Below are positions 63,701 to 64,000 of a stretch of 64,000 bases of DNA, in pieces. The DNA comes from Diacronema lutheri (taxonomy: Eukaryota > Haptophyta > Pavlovophyceae > Pavlovales > Pavlovaceae): contig JAGTXO010000017.1 of NCBI GenBank assembly GCA_019448385.1, forward strand, positions 124,001 to 188,000, written 5' to 3'. Under the pieces are notes generated by a model. That model had not been told where the DNA came from. It saw only the letters and a list, made by a program, of their open reading frames with translations, and made no database searches. Position 1 is the stretch's first letter. Each line of letters opens with the position of its first letter. The position numbers were made by a program, and so were the translations under genes.

Positions 63701-64000
63701 GCGCGCACGCCGCCGCTGACGCCGCCGCATTGCCATAACGCGCGCGCCCACACGCCACGCTATCAACTCGGCGCGCCCACGCCGCTGACCCGTGGGCTCT
63801 TTCCCTCCAACGGCTCGCCGCCGCCATGCTGCCCCCTTCCCCCCCTTCCCCTCGCCTCCCCTCCCCTCCCCTTCCCTCCTCTGTTCCTGCGCCGCACCGC
63901 CGCACCGCCCCGTCCGCCCATTGCCCCGTCCGCCGCTCCCCCATCCGCCGCCTTCCCGTCCGCCCACCGCCCCGTCCGCGGGCGCGCGCCGCGGCCGCAC
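60767..64000 (+). CDS. Non-canonical poly(A) polymerase, TRF4/PAPD5 type (3' end outside window)
   Basis: Exons 60767-61647, 62014-62128 and 62307-63659 give 783 residues so far. Adds short A tails to RNAs for exosome decay (TRAMP-like) in the nucleus. Exon 1 has an acidic, Pro-rich leader, then DVHALLHAGLCAYADEVQRG and NRLIQRLGESVRR, which splices to LWPGSCLKVYGSCSAMLASA with the catalytic GS and SDLDLVV (DxD). Exon 3 continues with VPIVSFASHLLPKR, then HVDISFYAPGHHGLRTMEVM and PPLVPIVLFVKALLKAAGLN RPFTGGLSSYGVVIFAMRLL-type, the central and PAP-associated regions. Long Ala/Gly inserts follow, then LLLTNLGCVLTRLLGRLSDG NFSPEHE before a GTACGG donor. The start is the first ATG (two in a row) and lies 66 bp after a transposon, so its promoter may include transposon sequence. 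Confidence 0.85.
63660..64000. other. Intron of the poly(A) polymerase gene reaching the window edge
   Basis: Starts GTACGG after exon 3. It includes a pyrimidine-rich stretch (CCCCTTCCC repeats) at 63,830-63,885 which may precede the next acceptor. No further exon could be fixed. Confidence 0.45.

Noticed and set aside
1-64000. tRNA, rRNA or other structural RNA genes
   Set aside because: No tRNA-like cloverleaf or rRNA core sequence was noticed; isolated GTTCGA words lie in exons or the hAT end.
1-64000. Bacterial origin suggested by GC content and long ORFs
   Set aside because: Clear introns in nearly every gene, and eukaryote-only families (kinesin, PP2A B55, PIPK, TRF4), exclude it.

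Overview
This is a very GC-rich eukaryotic nuclear window. Genes are split by short introns and lie close together on both strands. The introns mostly start GTGCG and end GCGCAG. The gene set (PP2A B55 subunit, PIP kinase, kinesin, TRF4-type poly(A) polymerase, J-domain protein) and the extreme GC fit a microalga, perhaps a haptophyte or pelagophyte. No rRNA or organelle marker is present to confirm this, so the lineage is an inference.

Layout. 0-8.4 kb: the end of lipoyl synthase, two tandem B12D/MLRQ-like membrane protein genes, an ankyrin-like protein and the PP2A B55 regulatory subunit. 8.6-13.6 kb: a PIP kinase with four EF-hand loops at its N-terminus and a 0.5-kb G-rich minisatellite in one intron. 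13.8-21.7 kb: a J-domain/TMEM185-like membrane protein, an unknown tail-anchored protein with an inverted copy of its own exon in its intron, and a predicted N-myristoylated membrane protein with leucine-rich repeats. 21.8-25.8 kb: a 1-kb hAT-type element, a 159-bp MITE sitting exactly on a stop codon, and a kinesin-13-like motor with a SAM domain. 26-34.7 kb: a damaged Pif1 helicase of the Helitron/large-DNA-virus type, a ubiquitin-protease-like gene and a poorly resolved stretch full of poly-G/C runs.

34.75-53.65 kb is the most unusual part. Over 17 kb is open in one direction, interrupted by two host-type introns, and would encode a protein of about 6,200 residues. In order it shows a C48/Ulp1-like cysteine protease core, a membrane segment, a coiled coil, a second C48-like core, a YqaJ/lambda-exonuclease-type nuclease, a chromodomain and a C-terminal Fanzor (eukaryotic TnpB homologue). 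No capsid gene is seen. I read it as an undescribed Fanzor-carrying mobile element or a gene derived from one. The Pif1 and USP-like genes just upstream may or may not belong to it.

53.7-64 kb: a secreted proline-rich ShKT protein, a histidine acid phosphatase, a 2.77-kb DNA transposon with 439-bp terminal inverted repeats and a Tc1/mariner/IS630-like helix-turn-helix remnant, then the first exons of a TRF4/PAPD5-type poly(A) polymerase that runs off the right edge. Exon joins below were deduced by eye from reading frame, GT-AG borders and family conservation; no transcript data were available.
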